A DNA stretch of 64,000 bases. Origin: Stomorhina lunata. Lineage: Eukaryota; Arthropoda; Insecta; Diptera; Rhiniidae. The stretch spans positions 57,028,406 through 57,092,405 of the forward strand of contig OW121743.1 of NCBI GenBank assembly GCA_933228675.1. The letters run 5' to 3'. The notes beneath the pieces are model-generated. The model saw only the letters and a program-made list of their open reading frames with translations. It did no database searches and was not told the origin of the DNA. Position 1 is the first letter of the stretch. Each line of letters starts with the position of its first letter. Shown one piece after another: positions 12,591 through 23,404 of the stretch. A program made the position numbers and the translations under genes.

Positions 12591-13352
12591 AAAATAAAAT
12601 TTTTTTATAGAATTTTTTCTGTAGAAAATTTTCTCTACAAAATTTTTTGGTATAAATTTTCTAAATAACATTTTTAAATGAAAAATTTTCTGGAAAAAAA
12701 TTTTTCCTATAGAAAATTTTCTAGAGAAAATTTTTCTAGAGAAAATATTCTATATAAAATTTTGTTATAGAAAATATATAAAATATAAAATTGTTGCAAA
12801 GAAAATTTTTTGTATAAAATTTTCGATAGAAAACTTTTTTGTAGAATATTTTCTGCATAAAATTTTTCTTAAAAAAAATTTCTATTTTAAATTTTTCTAT
12901 AGAAAAATTTTTGTATAAAATTTTTTTTAGAAAATATTTTGTATACCATTCAATAGAAAATTTGTTGTATAAATTTTTTATCTTTTCTATAGAAAATTTT
13001 TTGTATAAAATTTTTCTATAGAAAATTTTTTGTATAAAATTTTTCTATAGAAAATTTTTTGTATAAATATTTTCTATAGAAAATGTTTTGTATAAAATTT
13101 TTCTATAGAAAATTTTTTTATAAAATTTTTCTATAGAAAATTTTTTTATAAAATGTTTCTATAGAAAATTTGTTGTGCAAAATTTTTCTATAGAAATTTT
13201 GTTGTGCAAAATTTGTGTAAAATTTTTCTTTAAAAAATTGTTTGTGTAAAATTTTTCTATAGAAAATTTTTTATGTAAAATTTTTCTATAGAAAATTTTT
13301 TGTCAAAAAATAGCAAAATTTTTTAAAATTGTTTGTGTAAAATTTTTCTATA
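12591..13352. repeat. Minisatellite array E, 29-bp unit, inverted relative to D
   Basis: About 25 units, consensus AAATTTTTCTATAG followed by AAAATTTTTTGTATA, period 29. The reverse complement of the array D unit differs mainly at the linker (TGTATA here, TGTCTA for D). The left part (12591-12960) is degenerate, the centre (12980-13150) is regular, and the right end decays into TTTGTGTAAAATTTTTC units. Confidence 0.92.
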
Positions 13353-14725
13353 CCAATTTGATTAAACCCAATCCTCGAAAGCATCATCTGGATATAATGA
13401 TTTGAAAAATCATTCAAATTCCCCCCGCCAATATCATCAAACTATTGCAAGAACAATGCACAGGAATACAAAACACTCTCACACACATACATACATATGT
13501 ATATCCTTATTTACAAATATCCTTATTCACGTAGACATTCAAATTTGAGTTCATTTCTTCAATTTAGTTCCACATGTGCGTGAGTTTATTGTATTATTTG
13601 CTCTGCGGTTATTTTAATGATGTGCCATAAGTGACGCATTTCATTATGGATTTGATATGAATAAAAGATTTGAATGTCTAAATGTGCATGTGTATGATAT
13701 AAGTAAATATGTATGTGTGAAATAAAACCTATACAAATACATGAATGTGTCTTGAAAACTAAATGCAGGGTAATAATGCTCCCTTCTGTTTTTTTTTTCT
13801 TCTTTCCAACAAATTATATTTGTTTAACCAGATACATTTTGCCTAAAACTTAATGATTGTTAGCAAATGTTTCAAGTTCTTTTTGTGCTAAGACGCCCAG
13901 AGTTTTCTACCTTTTAAACTTTTGTGCATTTTTACCACCTTCTGAGAGCTCGTTATGTTTGCAGAAAAGAAAAGAAACACAACACGCAACATGCGTCTTA
14001 ATGAGCCTTAAATACATCATCTACATACTTACATCTATTCATATACATATTCATTCATTTAAAGAATGAGGAAAAAAGTGAAGTAAGAAATCTCACATAT
14101 GGGGAGTGTACCCATGTGTCTTGTATTGTCCTATTACCGGCCTGGCCCCTTTTTTGGTTCGTCCGTCCTTCAATACGTCTGTCCTTCCCTTCGTAAATAT
14201 GTACGTTTGCGTTTCACTTTATTTGGCTTAAATATCGTAGCTTGTTTGTAAATTACTCAAATGTCTCTGGCAGATGTCAATACAATTTAAACAAACTTTT
14301 TTTTCCAAGTCTTTCGCCAACCATAAATTTTGAAGTCATTTTGACGTTACAATAAATAAATAACCAGCGAAAGGCAAATATTTTCATAGAGGGCGCTTAG
14401 GCAGTGAAATTTTTTTTCTAGGGAGTGGTAGTATCTAATGAGGCAAAAACTCAAGAGTCAAATCAAAGTCTTATATTTTTTTTTCTAAATGCTAGAAAAC
14501 TAAATATTTAATTGTAATTAATGAGAATTTAGACATATTCAATAAAATATGTTAAGTCATTGAAAAAACTGAAGAGTTTATGTAATAATAATTTTGGCCT
14601 AAGAAGCAGAAGTATGTATGAAAGACGCCTACAGTGAGGAATTAACTTAGTAGGAGGTGGATTTGAATAATTTATTTAATTAATACGAAGAATGGATTTA
14701 ACACTATGGAGACCTTCTTTCTATA
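13353..14725. other. Unique spacer
   Basis: AT-rich spacer with ACACACATACATACATATG-type simple sequence at about 13480-13500 and a GTCCGTCC-type stretch near 14160-14190. A 70-codon frame at 13857-14069 has no recognisable motif and is probably chance. No gene was identified. Confidence 0.6.
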
Positions 14726-14930
14726 AAAAATGCTGAATATTAAAAATTTTCTATATGAAATTTAAGTATAACTGAATATTTTATAAGAAATTTTAGTATA
14801 ACAGAATTTTTTATAGACAGATTTAAGTTAAACAGAATTTTTGGTAGAAAATTTTGAAATATAACAAAATTTTCTCTATACAATTTTATTAACAGAGTTT
14901 TTTATATAACAATATTTTCTGTAGACGATC
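14726..14930. repeat. Degenerate minisatellite patch
   Basis: Four or five poorly conserved units of the type AGTATAACAGAATTTT plus TATAGAAATTT. They resemble the array family but have no clean period. The patch is probably a decayed remnant. Confidence 0.6.
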
Positions 14931-15179
14931 TCAAGCATTTAAGTGGTTGGTTAGGCCATTATTATAAGAAGGACGCATAATATCTACTTTGATAGACGCA
15001 ATAAATACGAATTATAGTGTCAACTCAAAATACAAATTATAGAGATCCATCTAAGCGGAGCAAAAAACACAAAACATTTAATGCATTAGCAAAAAGCTAT
15101 CCCTATAAAAAGTTGCAGGGTTACGTCTTAGTACAAAAGATACTTGAAAACAAGAATTATAAGAAAAAAAAAAAACTTT
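14931..15179. other. Short unique spacer
   Basis: Unique AT-rich DNA with a short K/N-rich open frame from 15017 that runs into array F. Nothing recognised. Confidence 0.5.
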
Positions 15180-15705
15180 TAGTAAAAATAAGAAATTTTT
15201 GAAAGCTTTCCTATAAAAATAGGAAATTTTTGAATAATTTTCTATAAAAATGGGAAATTTTTGAATAATTTCCTATAAAAATAGGAAATTTTTGAATAAT
15301 TTCCTATAAAAATAGGAAATTTTTGAATAATTTCCTATAAAAATAGGAAATTTTTGAAAAATTTCCTATAAAAAAAGGAAATTTTTAAAAAATTTCCTAT
15401 AAAAATAGGAAATTTTTGAAAAATAGGAAATTTTTGAAAAATAGGAAATTTTTGAAAAATAGGAAATTTTTGAAAAATAGGAAATTTTTGAAAAATAGGA
15501 AATTTTTGAAAAATTTCCCATAAAAATAAGAAATGTTTCCCATAAAAAAAAGAAATTTTTGAAAAATTTCCCATAAAAATGAGAAATTTGAAATAAATTT
15601 ACAATTAAAATATGAAATTTTTGAAAAATTTTTCTATAAAAATAGATCATTTTTGAAAAATTTTCTATGAAAATAGAAAATTTTTTGAAAAATTTCCTAT
15701 ATAAA
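15180..15705. repeat. Minisatellite array F, 31-bp unit with a block of 18-bp units
   Basis: Units read CCTATAAAAATAGG plus AAATTTTTGAAAAATTT, the same orientation as array A. At about 15406-15513 six consecutive units are only 18 bp (AGGAAATTTTTGAAAAAT). This equals the 31-bp unit minus a 13-bp segment carrying the small CCTAT-type stem, so a shortened unit was itself amplified. Reverse-strand open frames here consist of repeated KFPIFQ and are not genes. Confidence 0.95.
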
Positions 15706-16320
15706 TTTTAATAACTTTTCCCGTTTTCACCTTTTTGTTCTCAAAAATCCAAAAAGTATCAAGTGAATGTATATGTTCCTCATTAATACTAAACTATTAT
15801 TTTTTGTTCTGTTTTTGATTACAAAAATACAAATTTGATCTCAAAAATACAAAAAGTACCAAAAGTATCTGAAAAATACAAAAAGTACCAAATGCATATT
15901 TAATGCGTTTTTAATCATATTTAGTTCCCGTTTTCTCCCTTTTGTTCTCAAAAATTAAAAAAGTACCAAATGTATTTAATATGTTCTGGATTAGTAATAA
16001 AATATTAATAACTTTTCCCGTTTTTACCCTTTTCGTCTCAAAAGTACAAAAAGTACCAAATGTATCTCGCAAATCCAAAATGTACCAACTACGTGTTTAA
16101 TATGTTTTTAATCATAGTTTCCGTTTTACCCCTTTGATCTCAAAAATTCGAAAAGTACCAAATACATGCATAATATTTTCCCCATTAATACTAAAATATC
16201 AATAAATTTTCCCATTTTTACCCTTTTCGTCTCAAAACTACAAGTACCAAATGAATATTTAATATATTTTTAATAATAGTTCCCATTTTCACCATTTAGA
16301 TCTCGAAAATCCTAAAAGTA
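15706..16320. repeat. Degenerate ~75-105-bp tandem repeat (AAAAAGTACCAAAT family)
   Basis: At least six imperfect copies, each with CCCGTTTTYACCCTTT, then a CTCAAAAA stretch, then AAAAAGTACCAAATG and a TTTAATATGTTTTTAAT-like tail. Copies start near 15719, 15927, 16017, 16122, 16211 and 16285. Related fragments continue at about 17095-17240. The CTCAAAAA...GTACCAAA string recalls the TTTTTTGAAACTATGCCC / GGTACTTTTTTG motif of the composite element at 36.5-38.1 and 58.4-60.1 kb. Confidence 0.75.
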
Positions 16321-16523
16321 CTGTTCACTTCAGTGAACAATGAAAGAGTTCCAACCCTGAACTGAAACAACATACGAAAAGACGTTAAAGCAAGTGTCAA
16401 CAATGTCATCTTAAACCTGCCGAATCAAATAAGTTCGATTTGGTAGTTCCCGAAAACAAATCGAATAGTACGTGTGAAGATAAAAGAAAAAAAAACTAAT
16501 AAATAAAATCCTTAAAACCTAAT
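16321..16523. other. Unique spacer with a short palindrome
   Basis: It begins with the palindrome GTTCACTTCAGTGAAC (7-bp arms, 2-nt loop) at about 16323-16338. The rest is mixed-composition DNA without a recognised feature, ending in AAAACCTAATT just before the TTAA of the next element. Confidence 0.5.
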
Positions 16524-16527
16524 TTAA

Positions 16528-16806
16528 CCCTGGAAAGTCATCCTTATTTTACATACACTAACGTCATCCTTCGTCATTTTGACTACGTATACTTCAAGAG
16601 ACTATAAAACTCTTCGTGAGCAAAAATGGATACCAAAATAGTTTTCTTATATATTAATAGACTCTTTTTAATAAATTTTTAAATAAATTCATTTGTTTAT
16701 TTCTTAATTATTAATAAAAACTTAACATATTATAGACCTCTTTTTTTGTTTTAATTTGAAAATAAAATTTTCCGTAGTCATTTTGACGAAGGATGACGTT
16801 CTAGGG
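16528..16806. mobile_element. piggyBac-like MITE (279 bp)
   Basis: It is bounded on both sides by TTAA (16524-16527 and 16807-16810). The ends are CCCTGGAAAGTCATCCTT and, read inward from the right, CCCTAGAACGTCATCCTT, with two mismatches. A second inverted motif lies inside: CGTCATCCTTCGTCA...GACTACG near the left end and its complement at the right end. TTAA duplications with CCCT... termini are the hallmark of the piggyBac superfamily. It is too short to encode a transposase and is therefore non-autonomous. The interior is plain AT-rich sequence. Confidence 0.9.
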
Positions 16807-16810
16807 TTAA

Positions 16811-17832
16811 AATTCTTAAACTAAATAAAAACCCGAAAAATATTTAAAACTTTAGAATAACAAAATCTAGTTAAAACTTAATCTATAAACTTAAAACCCT
16901 CAAATACATTTTCTTAAAATCTAATTATAAAATAACATAAACCTAATATTGCACCTTGAATTATAAAAACCCAAAATTTAATTTATATATAAAGTGAAAT
17001 AAATATACCTACATTATAACGTTTTTAGAACAAATATAAAACTGTGTTTTTATTAAAAGAAACCAAAATCAATCACCCTATAACCCGTTTAAATAAGTAC
17101 CAAATGCATATATAATTGTTTTTAATCATAGTACATTTTTTGTATACAAATTAATTGGTTTAGAAATTACGTATGGGTTAAACAAAGTACCAAATTTTTT
17201 AATCCCGGCTTCTGCGAAAATTTAGAAAGTACCAAATATATATAATGATTATATTGTCATTAGCTAAAGAGATATAAGATTATAATTTCTATACTAATTG
17301 GTTTAAAATAAAGCCAAAGTCCAACATTTTTACCAGTTTTTATCCATTTTTCAAATATAATAGAATTTTGATATGTAAAAAAACGAAATATAATTGCGTG
17401 TTATATCGCTTTTATTTAAAGAGATGTGAAACTATAATTTCTATAGTTAATGTTTTAAAAAATATACACGGATTTATAAAACGATCCAAACCTTTCACAT
17501 TTTTTCCGTTTGATTACTCCATTACCCACTTTTATAAAATTAATTATACACATTTGACCAGACCAATTTCTGAGCACTTTTTCAAGTGTATGCGATCGTA
17601 TCTCTCCCGCTTGGTTGAAATCCATACAAATATATTTTTTCCTATACAAATGATTCTAGGAATATTTTCCTTGATGGCGGCTCTAGTTCCCATGGTCCTA
17701 ATTGAATCAAAATTTGTTTACAGTCATTTTGACATCTCAAGGAATATCCATATATAAATACATAGATTTTAAAAAATTTGCTAAAATATATTCACATATA
17801 ACGTCAGCACCTATATCAGAGTCATTTCTGTA
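16811..17832. other. AT-rich spacer with a 129-codon open frame of doubtful reality
   Basis: The left half is rich in AAAACCTAA-like strings, followed by fragments of the GTACCAAAT repeat (about 17095-17240). An open frame at 17368-17757 (129 codons) is the longest non-repeat frame of the window. It shows one hydrophobic stretch near its C-terminal end (MILGIFSLMAALVPMVLI) but no domain I recognise, and it has no coding-like neighbours. I treat it as a chance frame. The region 17540-17750 is less AT-biased and may be part of an unrecognised repeat. Confidence 0.5.
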
Positions 17833-17947
17833 TGTGATGGAAATCGATCGTTTTCAAAGCGATCGACAATATTGTTACTACATTATAACAAAATCTGAAT
17901 AAATGTGAAATCGATCGATTTTAAAACGATAGATTTCCATCATATCA
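17833..17947. repeat. Inverted repeat with GATCGATCG cores
   Basis: Left arm about 17833-17866 (TGTGATGGAAATCGATCG... ) and right arm about 17911-17947 (...ATAGATTTCCATCATATCA) are imperfect inverted repeats of roughly 35 nt around a 45-nt loop. It may be the fold-back remnant of a small DNA transposon. No flanking duplication was found. Confidence 0.75.
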
Positions 17948-17990
17948 CCGGAATGTTTTAAATAAGTATACTAGGCTAGCATTTAATCAG

Positions 17991-19293
17991 GGGCCAAATC
18001 GCCGCATTTGATATCGATCGAAATGTAAGATATTTCAGGAACATGTGTGTGACATACATTTATGATAATTTAAATAATATATTACATATAAGGTTCGCTA
18101 CATTGAAACTTATTTGTCAAAAGTTCCGTTATATGCATTAAACACATAGACAACAGCAGGCTACACGAACACCGACTACAAAAGCCGTTGGCTGCAATCG
18201 TCGCCTCGTAGTCAGCTACTTAATTATTTTGGGGACGGCAGCTACATTCAAGATGGCAGCTACATTTCGAAACACCTGTTTATGAGTGGTGCCAAGATCG
18301 CGTTTATAAGATGAACAAAATAACAATTTAAATTTTGATAAAAACGACATAAATTCATTTTATTAATTAACCTCCGAAATCAACGGTTTTCCTGTACCTG
18401 ATGGTATGTCTATATCAAAAAAAAATTTATAGAAAGATTTTGGTGTGATCTCTAATAGTTTAAGAGTTATGGGCTTTTTAAATTTCAAGAATAATACGGT
18501 ATAACTTTAGAAGTTTATATCCGATATTAACTTTTTTGGTATCAAACAAAAGCTACTGAAAATATCTTTTATATTCTTATATATTCTATATAATATTCTT
18601 TATAATGGATAAGGAGCTAATATACTATAAACTTATTTCTGCAACCGACTTTTTTTTATAAAAATTCGTATATCTTAAAACAATCAAGATATAAGTATGC
18701 TCTTTTATATAATGAATTTTATAAAGGACATACTGGGCTTTTATATAACATGAACTACGTAGCTCTAGCACACGTAGCGTGTGAGTTAGACAGTTTAAAA
18801 AATAACCTTTTAAAATTTTACTTCTATTGAGTTAGAGTTATATAAATATAAATTTTTACATAATATTTTATTAGATATTATTATATACATTAAATATATA
18901 AATATTTTATAAGTATGTAAATTGTTTACATAAATTCTCCCCATTGTATTTGTGGTAAATAAATTCAAGTGGTTTAAATCGCTCATTTATTTCAATATTA
19001 TATGGTGTTGACAGCACTAAATCTTTTATTGTCGCCAACAAAAATAGAAAATAGTTTAATTTTGGCTACAGCTACAACGGTGGTCGGTAGTCGTGTAGCC
19101 GTGTCGACTCTAAAAAATTTATTTCTATTTGAATGCATGTATTCTAATTTTGACAGGTTGTAGCCCGTAGCCTGCTGTTGTCTATGTGTTTAATGCAATA
19201 GTTTGCATTATTTTGAAAATTCCTAAGGTATGTTATACAATATTTGCTTAAAAATCTGAGTTTTCGATCAATATCGAATGCGGCGATTTGGCC
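17991..19293. mobile_element. GGG-CAAATCGCC element, copy 1, interrupted by a second element
   Basis: The termini are inverted: GGCCAAATCGCCGCATT at the left and its complement at the right, each followed inward by GATAT(C/T)GATCG. Its first ~140 bp and last ~100 bp match the 291-bp copy at 61150-61440, which lacks the middle 1 kb. Copy 1 is thus a small non-autonomous element split by the insertion at 18142-19189. The shared left part includes TTATTTGTCAAAAGTTC and the shared right part TTACAATATTT-like sequence. No coding capacity; superfamily unassigned, and I found no convincing target-site duplication. Confidence 0.85.
18142..19189. mobile_element. Nested inverted-repeat element (1048 bp), TTAA-flanked
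   Basis: The ends are perfect inverted repeats: ACACATAGACAACAGCAGG at the left and its complement at the right. They are bordered by TTAA on both sides (18138-18141, 19190-19193). The symmetry extends four bases further (TGCA), giving 31 bp in all. A second inverted similarity lies just inside (GGCTACACGAACACCGACT against GGCTACACGACTACCGAC). The subterminal zones are much less AT-rich than the surroundings. The interior has no long open frame. TTAA borders suggest a piggyBac-type target, but the termini do not begin with CCC, and the 12-bp palindrome TGCATTAATGCA could mean a different target rule. Confidence 0.85.
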
Positions 19294-20545
19294 ACAAGTT
19301 TGATCAAACATATTGACATTCTTCCATGATCAGCTCACGATCATTAAATTCACTTTAACCATCATCTGGTGGTTAAATCAACTTAATAAGCAAAGTAAAT
19401 TAAATTGAATTTAATTTCTACCGTTTTACAAGACTTATGTAACTATTTTCTACCATTTTAGGTAAATATAGCTAAAACAAGTGGCAAAGAATTTAAATAA
19501 AAAGTGAAAAAATTAAGTGCTAAAGGAAGCCATACCCATAGAAGAGTAAATGCCTTTTACTCATCATTATCACTATAAACATTTTAATAGTCCTAGATCC
19601 CCCTCTGTTTGTATAGGATTTTGCCTTGGACTCGTTTTTTTTTTCGGAGTGTAAATTATGCATATGGCTCTTAAACTATTTATTTATAATATAATTTATA
19701 TAAAAAAAAATCATCTTTAGATACCAGCATTTAAAAAAAAAAACTAAATTCTATAAGTTTTTTTTCTGTAATTAAACGAATTTGTGAGATACTGGAGTGT
19801 GTAAGTGTAAATAAGTGGTAGATGGTAGATGGCAGAAAGCTGGTAGGTAGTACTTAGGCTTTTAAAAAATAATTTCTTTAGCTTATACTTCAGCAAACAG
19901 CTGCATATTTTTTTACTACCAGCCACAATCAACAACAACAACATCATCAGGGGAAAAAAATCCATATCTCTGTGAACATCTTCTTCCTTTTGGCGAAAGG
20001 TGTGTTTGTTGTTTGTGTGCATCAGCAACATCTAAACGCTTTGAAGCACAAACGATTGACAGCATATGAGGCGTAAAGTCTCACTTCCTTTAAGTTACTT
20101 CTTGGTCTCTTTTTTTTTTTTTCTTTAATGATTTTTTTAAAACTAACACTCACATACAAAAATTTACACTTATGTATGTATGTCGAAGTGTTTGTAAGTT
20201 TTTCTTAAGGAATGTTTAGAATTTATATAAAAATATCTTTCACTTTTTTTTACTTATCTTATGTTCTTTTATGAAGTTGCAACAAGTTTTTAATGAGTTC
20301 ACATGTTAATTATGTTTGTGTGAATATTTCTTCTATGTATTTTTTTTGCAAATTTTTTTCATTGCTTTTGGCTTAAATTTTTAATAAAAAACATAAAATT
20401 GCTCATCGAAATGCAACTAAAAGTTGCACAAACTATTGAAGAATAAAAGTGAAATAAATTGCATAAATTATATGCGAACAGAGAAAATGAGGAATTTTAG
20501 TGGGAAAAGAATAAGAATCCAATAGAATTAAAAAATGCGAGGAAT
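19294..20545. other. Unique spacer
   Basis: AT-rich non-coding sequence with T-runs (about 20109-20123) and CAACAACAACAACATCATC-like simple sequence near 19929-19950. A 95-codon reverse frame at 19744-20031 is Leu/Lys-rich without a motif. Nothing else recognised. Confidence 0.6.
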
Positions 20546-22118
20546 ATCTAAAAATTTTTTTCTTAAAAAAATTTTCAATAGAAATATTTCTCTATAGAAA
20601 AATTTTCGATAGAAATATTAAAAAAAATTTTTCGAAAGAAATAAATTTCTATTGAATATTTTTGAAAAGAAATATTTTTCTATAGAAAAATTTTCGAAAG
20701 AAATATTTTTCTATAGAAAAATTTTCGTTAGAAATATTTTTCTATAGAAAAATTTTAGTTAGAAATATTTTTCTAAAGAAAAATTTTCGCTAGAAATATT
20801 TTTCTAAAGAAAAATTTTCGCTAGAAATATTTTTCTAAAGAAAAATTTTCGAAAGAAATATTTTTCTATAGAAAAATTTTCGAAAGAAATATTTTTCTAT
20901 AGAAAAATTTTCGAAAGAAATATTTTTGTATAGAAACATTTTCGAAAGAAATATTTTTCTAAAGAAAATTTTTCGAAAGAAATATTTTTCTATAGAAAAA
21001 TTTTCGAAAGAAATATTTTTGTATAGAAAAATTTTCAAAAGAAATATTTTTCTATAGAAAAATTTTCCCTAGAAATATTTTTCCATAGAAAAATTTTCGA
21101 TAGAAATATTTTTCTATAGAAAAATTTTCGAAGAAAACAAATTTCTGTAGAAAAATTTTCGAAAAAACAATTTTTCTATAGAAAAATTTTCGAAAGAAAT
21201 ATTTTCTATAGAAAAATTTTCGTTAGAAATATTTTTCTATAGAAAAGTTTTCGTTAGAAATATTTTTCTATAGAAAAATTTTCGTTAGAAATATTTTTCT
21301 ATAGAAAAATTTTCGTTAGAAATATTTTTCTATAAAAAAATTTTCGTTAGAAATATTTTTCTATAGAAAAATTTTCGTTAGAAATATTTTTCTATAGAAA
21401 AATTTTCGTTAGAAATATTTTTCTATAGAAAAATTTTCGTTAGAAATATTTTTCTATAGAAAAATTTTCGTTAGAAATATTTTTCTATAGAAAAATTTTC
21501 GTTAGAAATATTTTTCTATAGAAAAATTTTCGTTAGAAATATTTTTCTATAGAAAAATTTTCGTTAGAAATATTTTTCTATAGAAAAATTTTCGTTAGAA
21601 ATATTTTTCTATAGAAAAATTTTCGTTAGAAATATTTTTCTATAGAAAAATTTTCGTTAGAAATATTTTTCTATAGAAAAATTTTCGTTAGAAATATTTT
21701 TCTATAGAAAAATTTTCGTTAGAAATATTTTTCTATAGAAAAATTTTCGTTAGAAATATTTTTCTATAGAAAAATTTTCGTTAGAAATATTTTTCTATAG
21801 AAAAATTTTCGTTAGAAATATTTTTCTATAGAAAAATTTTCGTTAGAAATATTTTTCTATAGAAAAATTTTCGTTAGAAATATTTTTCTATAGAAAAATT
21901 TTCGTTAGAATTATTTTTCTATAGAAAAATTTTCGTTAGAAATATTTTTCTATAGAAAAATTTTCGTTAGAAATATTTTTCTATAGAAAAATTTTCGTTA
22001 GAAATATTTTTCTATAGAAAAATTTTCGTTAGAAATATTTTTCTATAGAAAAATTTTCGTTAGAAATATTTTTCTATAGAAAAATTTTCGTTAGAAATAT
22101 TTTTCTATAGAAAAATTT
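20546..22118. repeat. Minisatellite array G, 31-bp unit (TTTTCGTTAGAAATA type)
   Basis: About 50 units with period 31, consensus CTATAGAAAAATTTTCG plus TTAGAAATATTTTT. Units from about 21200 to 22110 are nearly identical. Those from 20546 to 21190 diverge (CGAAAGAAATA, CGATAGAAATA, CGCTAGAAATA linkers). The array ends abruptly at ATAGAAAAATTTATATAAATC. This shows strong one-sided homogenisation. Confidence 0.97.
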
Positions 22119-23091
22119 ATATAAATCTTATTTCATTTAAATAAAAAAAAAACACATTTTTTTCTATAAAAAATATTTAATTATTCTAAATTGCATTAAA
22201 TTATCTCGAATGTATGAAAAAAAATCCAAATTTCCATTCTCTAACTAGAAAGATCCAAGCTCTTCTGACAAAATGACTACAAAAGCAGAAGTAACTTCTG
22301 GCTGATGTTAATCCGTCCGTCCTACCATCAATTCATCTGTCCGTCTGTCTGTCTATTTAGTGTTTTATTTTAGATTATCCATAGCCCAAGTCCATTTCGA
22401 GCATTTAAATAAATAGAAAACATCATGTGTGTCATTGATATCCAAAAACAACAAACAAAAAAACAACAACAACAGCATGTGATGTGGCAACATGTGTATG
22501 AAGTGGAATAAAATTATAAAAATATTTTCGTAAATGTTGCACCTGTCCATGTGTCTAAGATATCAACCCATAAACATTTTAAGTGGTATGTTTTTTAGGA
22601 AAATAATGAAGTAGGGATATTCATGATGGCTGTGGATCATAAGGCGAAAGAGTGTAAAATTATTTTTCCCACCAAAAAAAAAAAAAAATCTGAGAGATTC
22701 CCTCTATAAAGATGATTAAGAATATGCACTTTTCTATTTTAATTTTCATGAGAAGTGAATAGCCCTAATACTTATGTGTTGTTTTTTTATGGTATTTTTT
22801 AAAGATTTGCATTTGGCAGAATAGAGTATAAAGAAGCTTAAGCTAAAGCATTTTGGCACGAAAGTATTAGATTGGAGAAGATTTTGAAGAGGATTTTAAT
22901 TTTTAAATAAAAATCATAAGAAAAATAAAAAAATTTACAAAGAAATACTTACATTTATTTATTTTGTTGGGATCACAAATACAAATTTTAAAGAAGTTTA
23001 ATTATCTAAAATTAAAGAAGAAAATTTAAGAAATTAGTCAACATTTTAAACAAAAAATATTAAATTTATAAAATAATATAAGTTGTGTTCC
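22119..23091. other. Unique spacer
   Basis: Holds a GTCCGTC/GTCTGTC tetranucleotide stretch at about 22312-22352 and an AACAACAACAACAGC stretch near 22460. No gene or known element seen; a 61-codon reverse frame is likely chance. Confidence 0.6.
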
Positions 23092-23170
23092 CGCACAATA
23101 ACGAAACTATGCAAACCAGCCCGAAGTTACCCAAAAACTTACACAATTCAATACTGGTTTAAGTCTTTGC
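23092..23170 (+). repeat. Dispersed repeat Z, copy 1
   Basis: The segment GTTGTGTTCCCG...ATAACGAAACT...CGAAGTTACCCAAAA...GGTTTAAGTCT matches the reverse complement of 61505-61603 over about 85-100 bp. It is probably one end of an unidentified dispersed element. No terminal inverted repeat or duplication could be defined. Confidence 0.75.
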
Positions 23171-23404
23171 TAAATTGTTAGAGTAATTTTAGTTCCCCTC
23201 TTACTTAAAACAGACCTTAAAAATAATGTGATAGAAAAAGCAAAGATGATAAATAGGCAGTGCAAGCCACCAGGAGCCGAAGAGCTTTTCCAATTTTTGT
23301 AAATATTACGATCTTAATGATAATAAAACTGGTGGAAATTAGTATTAAAATCATTCAGTTGAATTGAGAACATTTTTCAAAGCCGAAATAAATACTAATA
23401 ATAA
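23171..23404. other. Short unique spacer
   Basis: AT-rich sequence leading into array H, with no recognised feature. Confidence 0.5.

Noticed and set aside
17368..17757. 129-codon forward open frame with a hydrophobic stretch
   Set aside because: AT-rich composition, no recognisable domain, no neighbouring coding exons. Long chance frames are expected somewhere in 64 kb, although this one deserves a database search.
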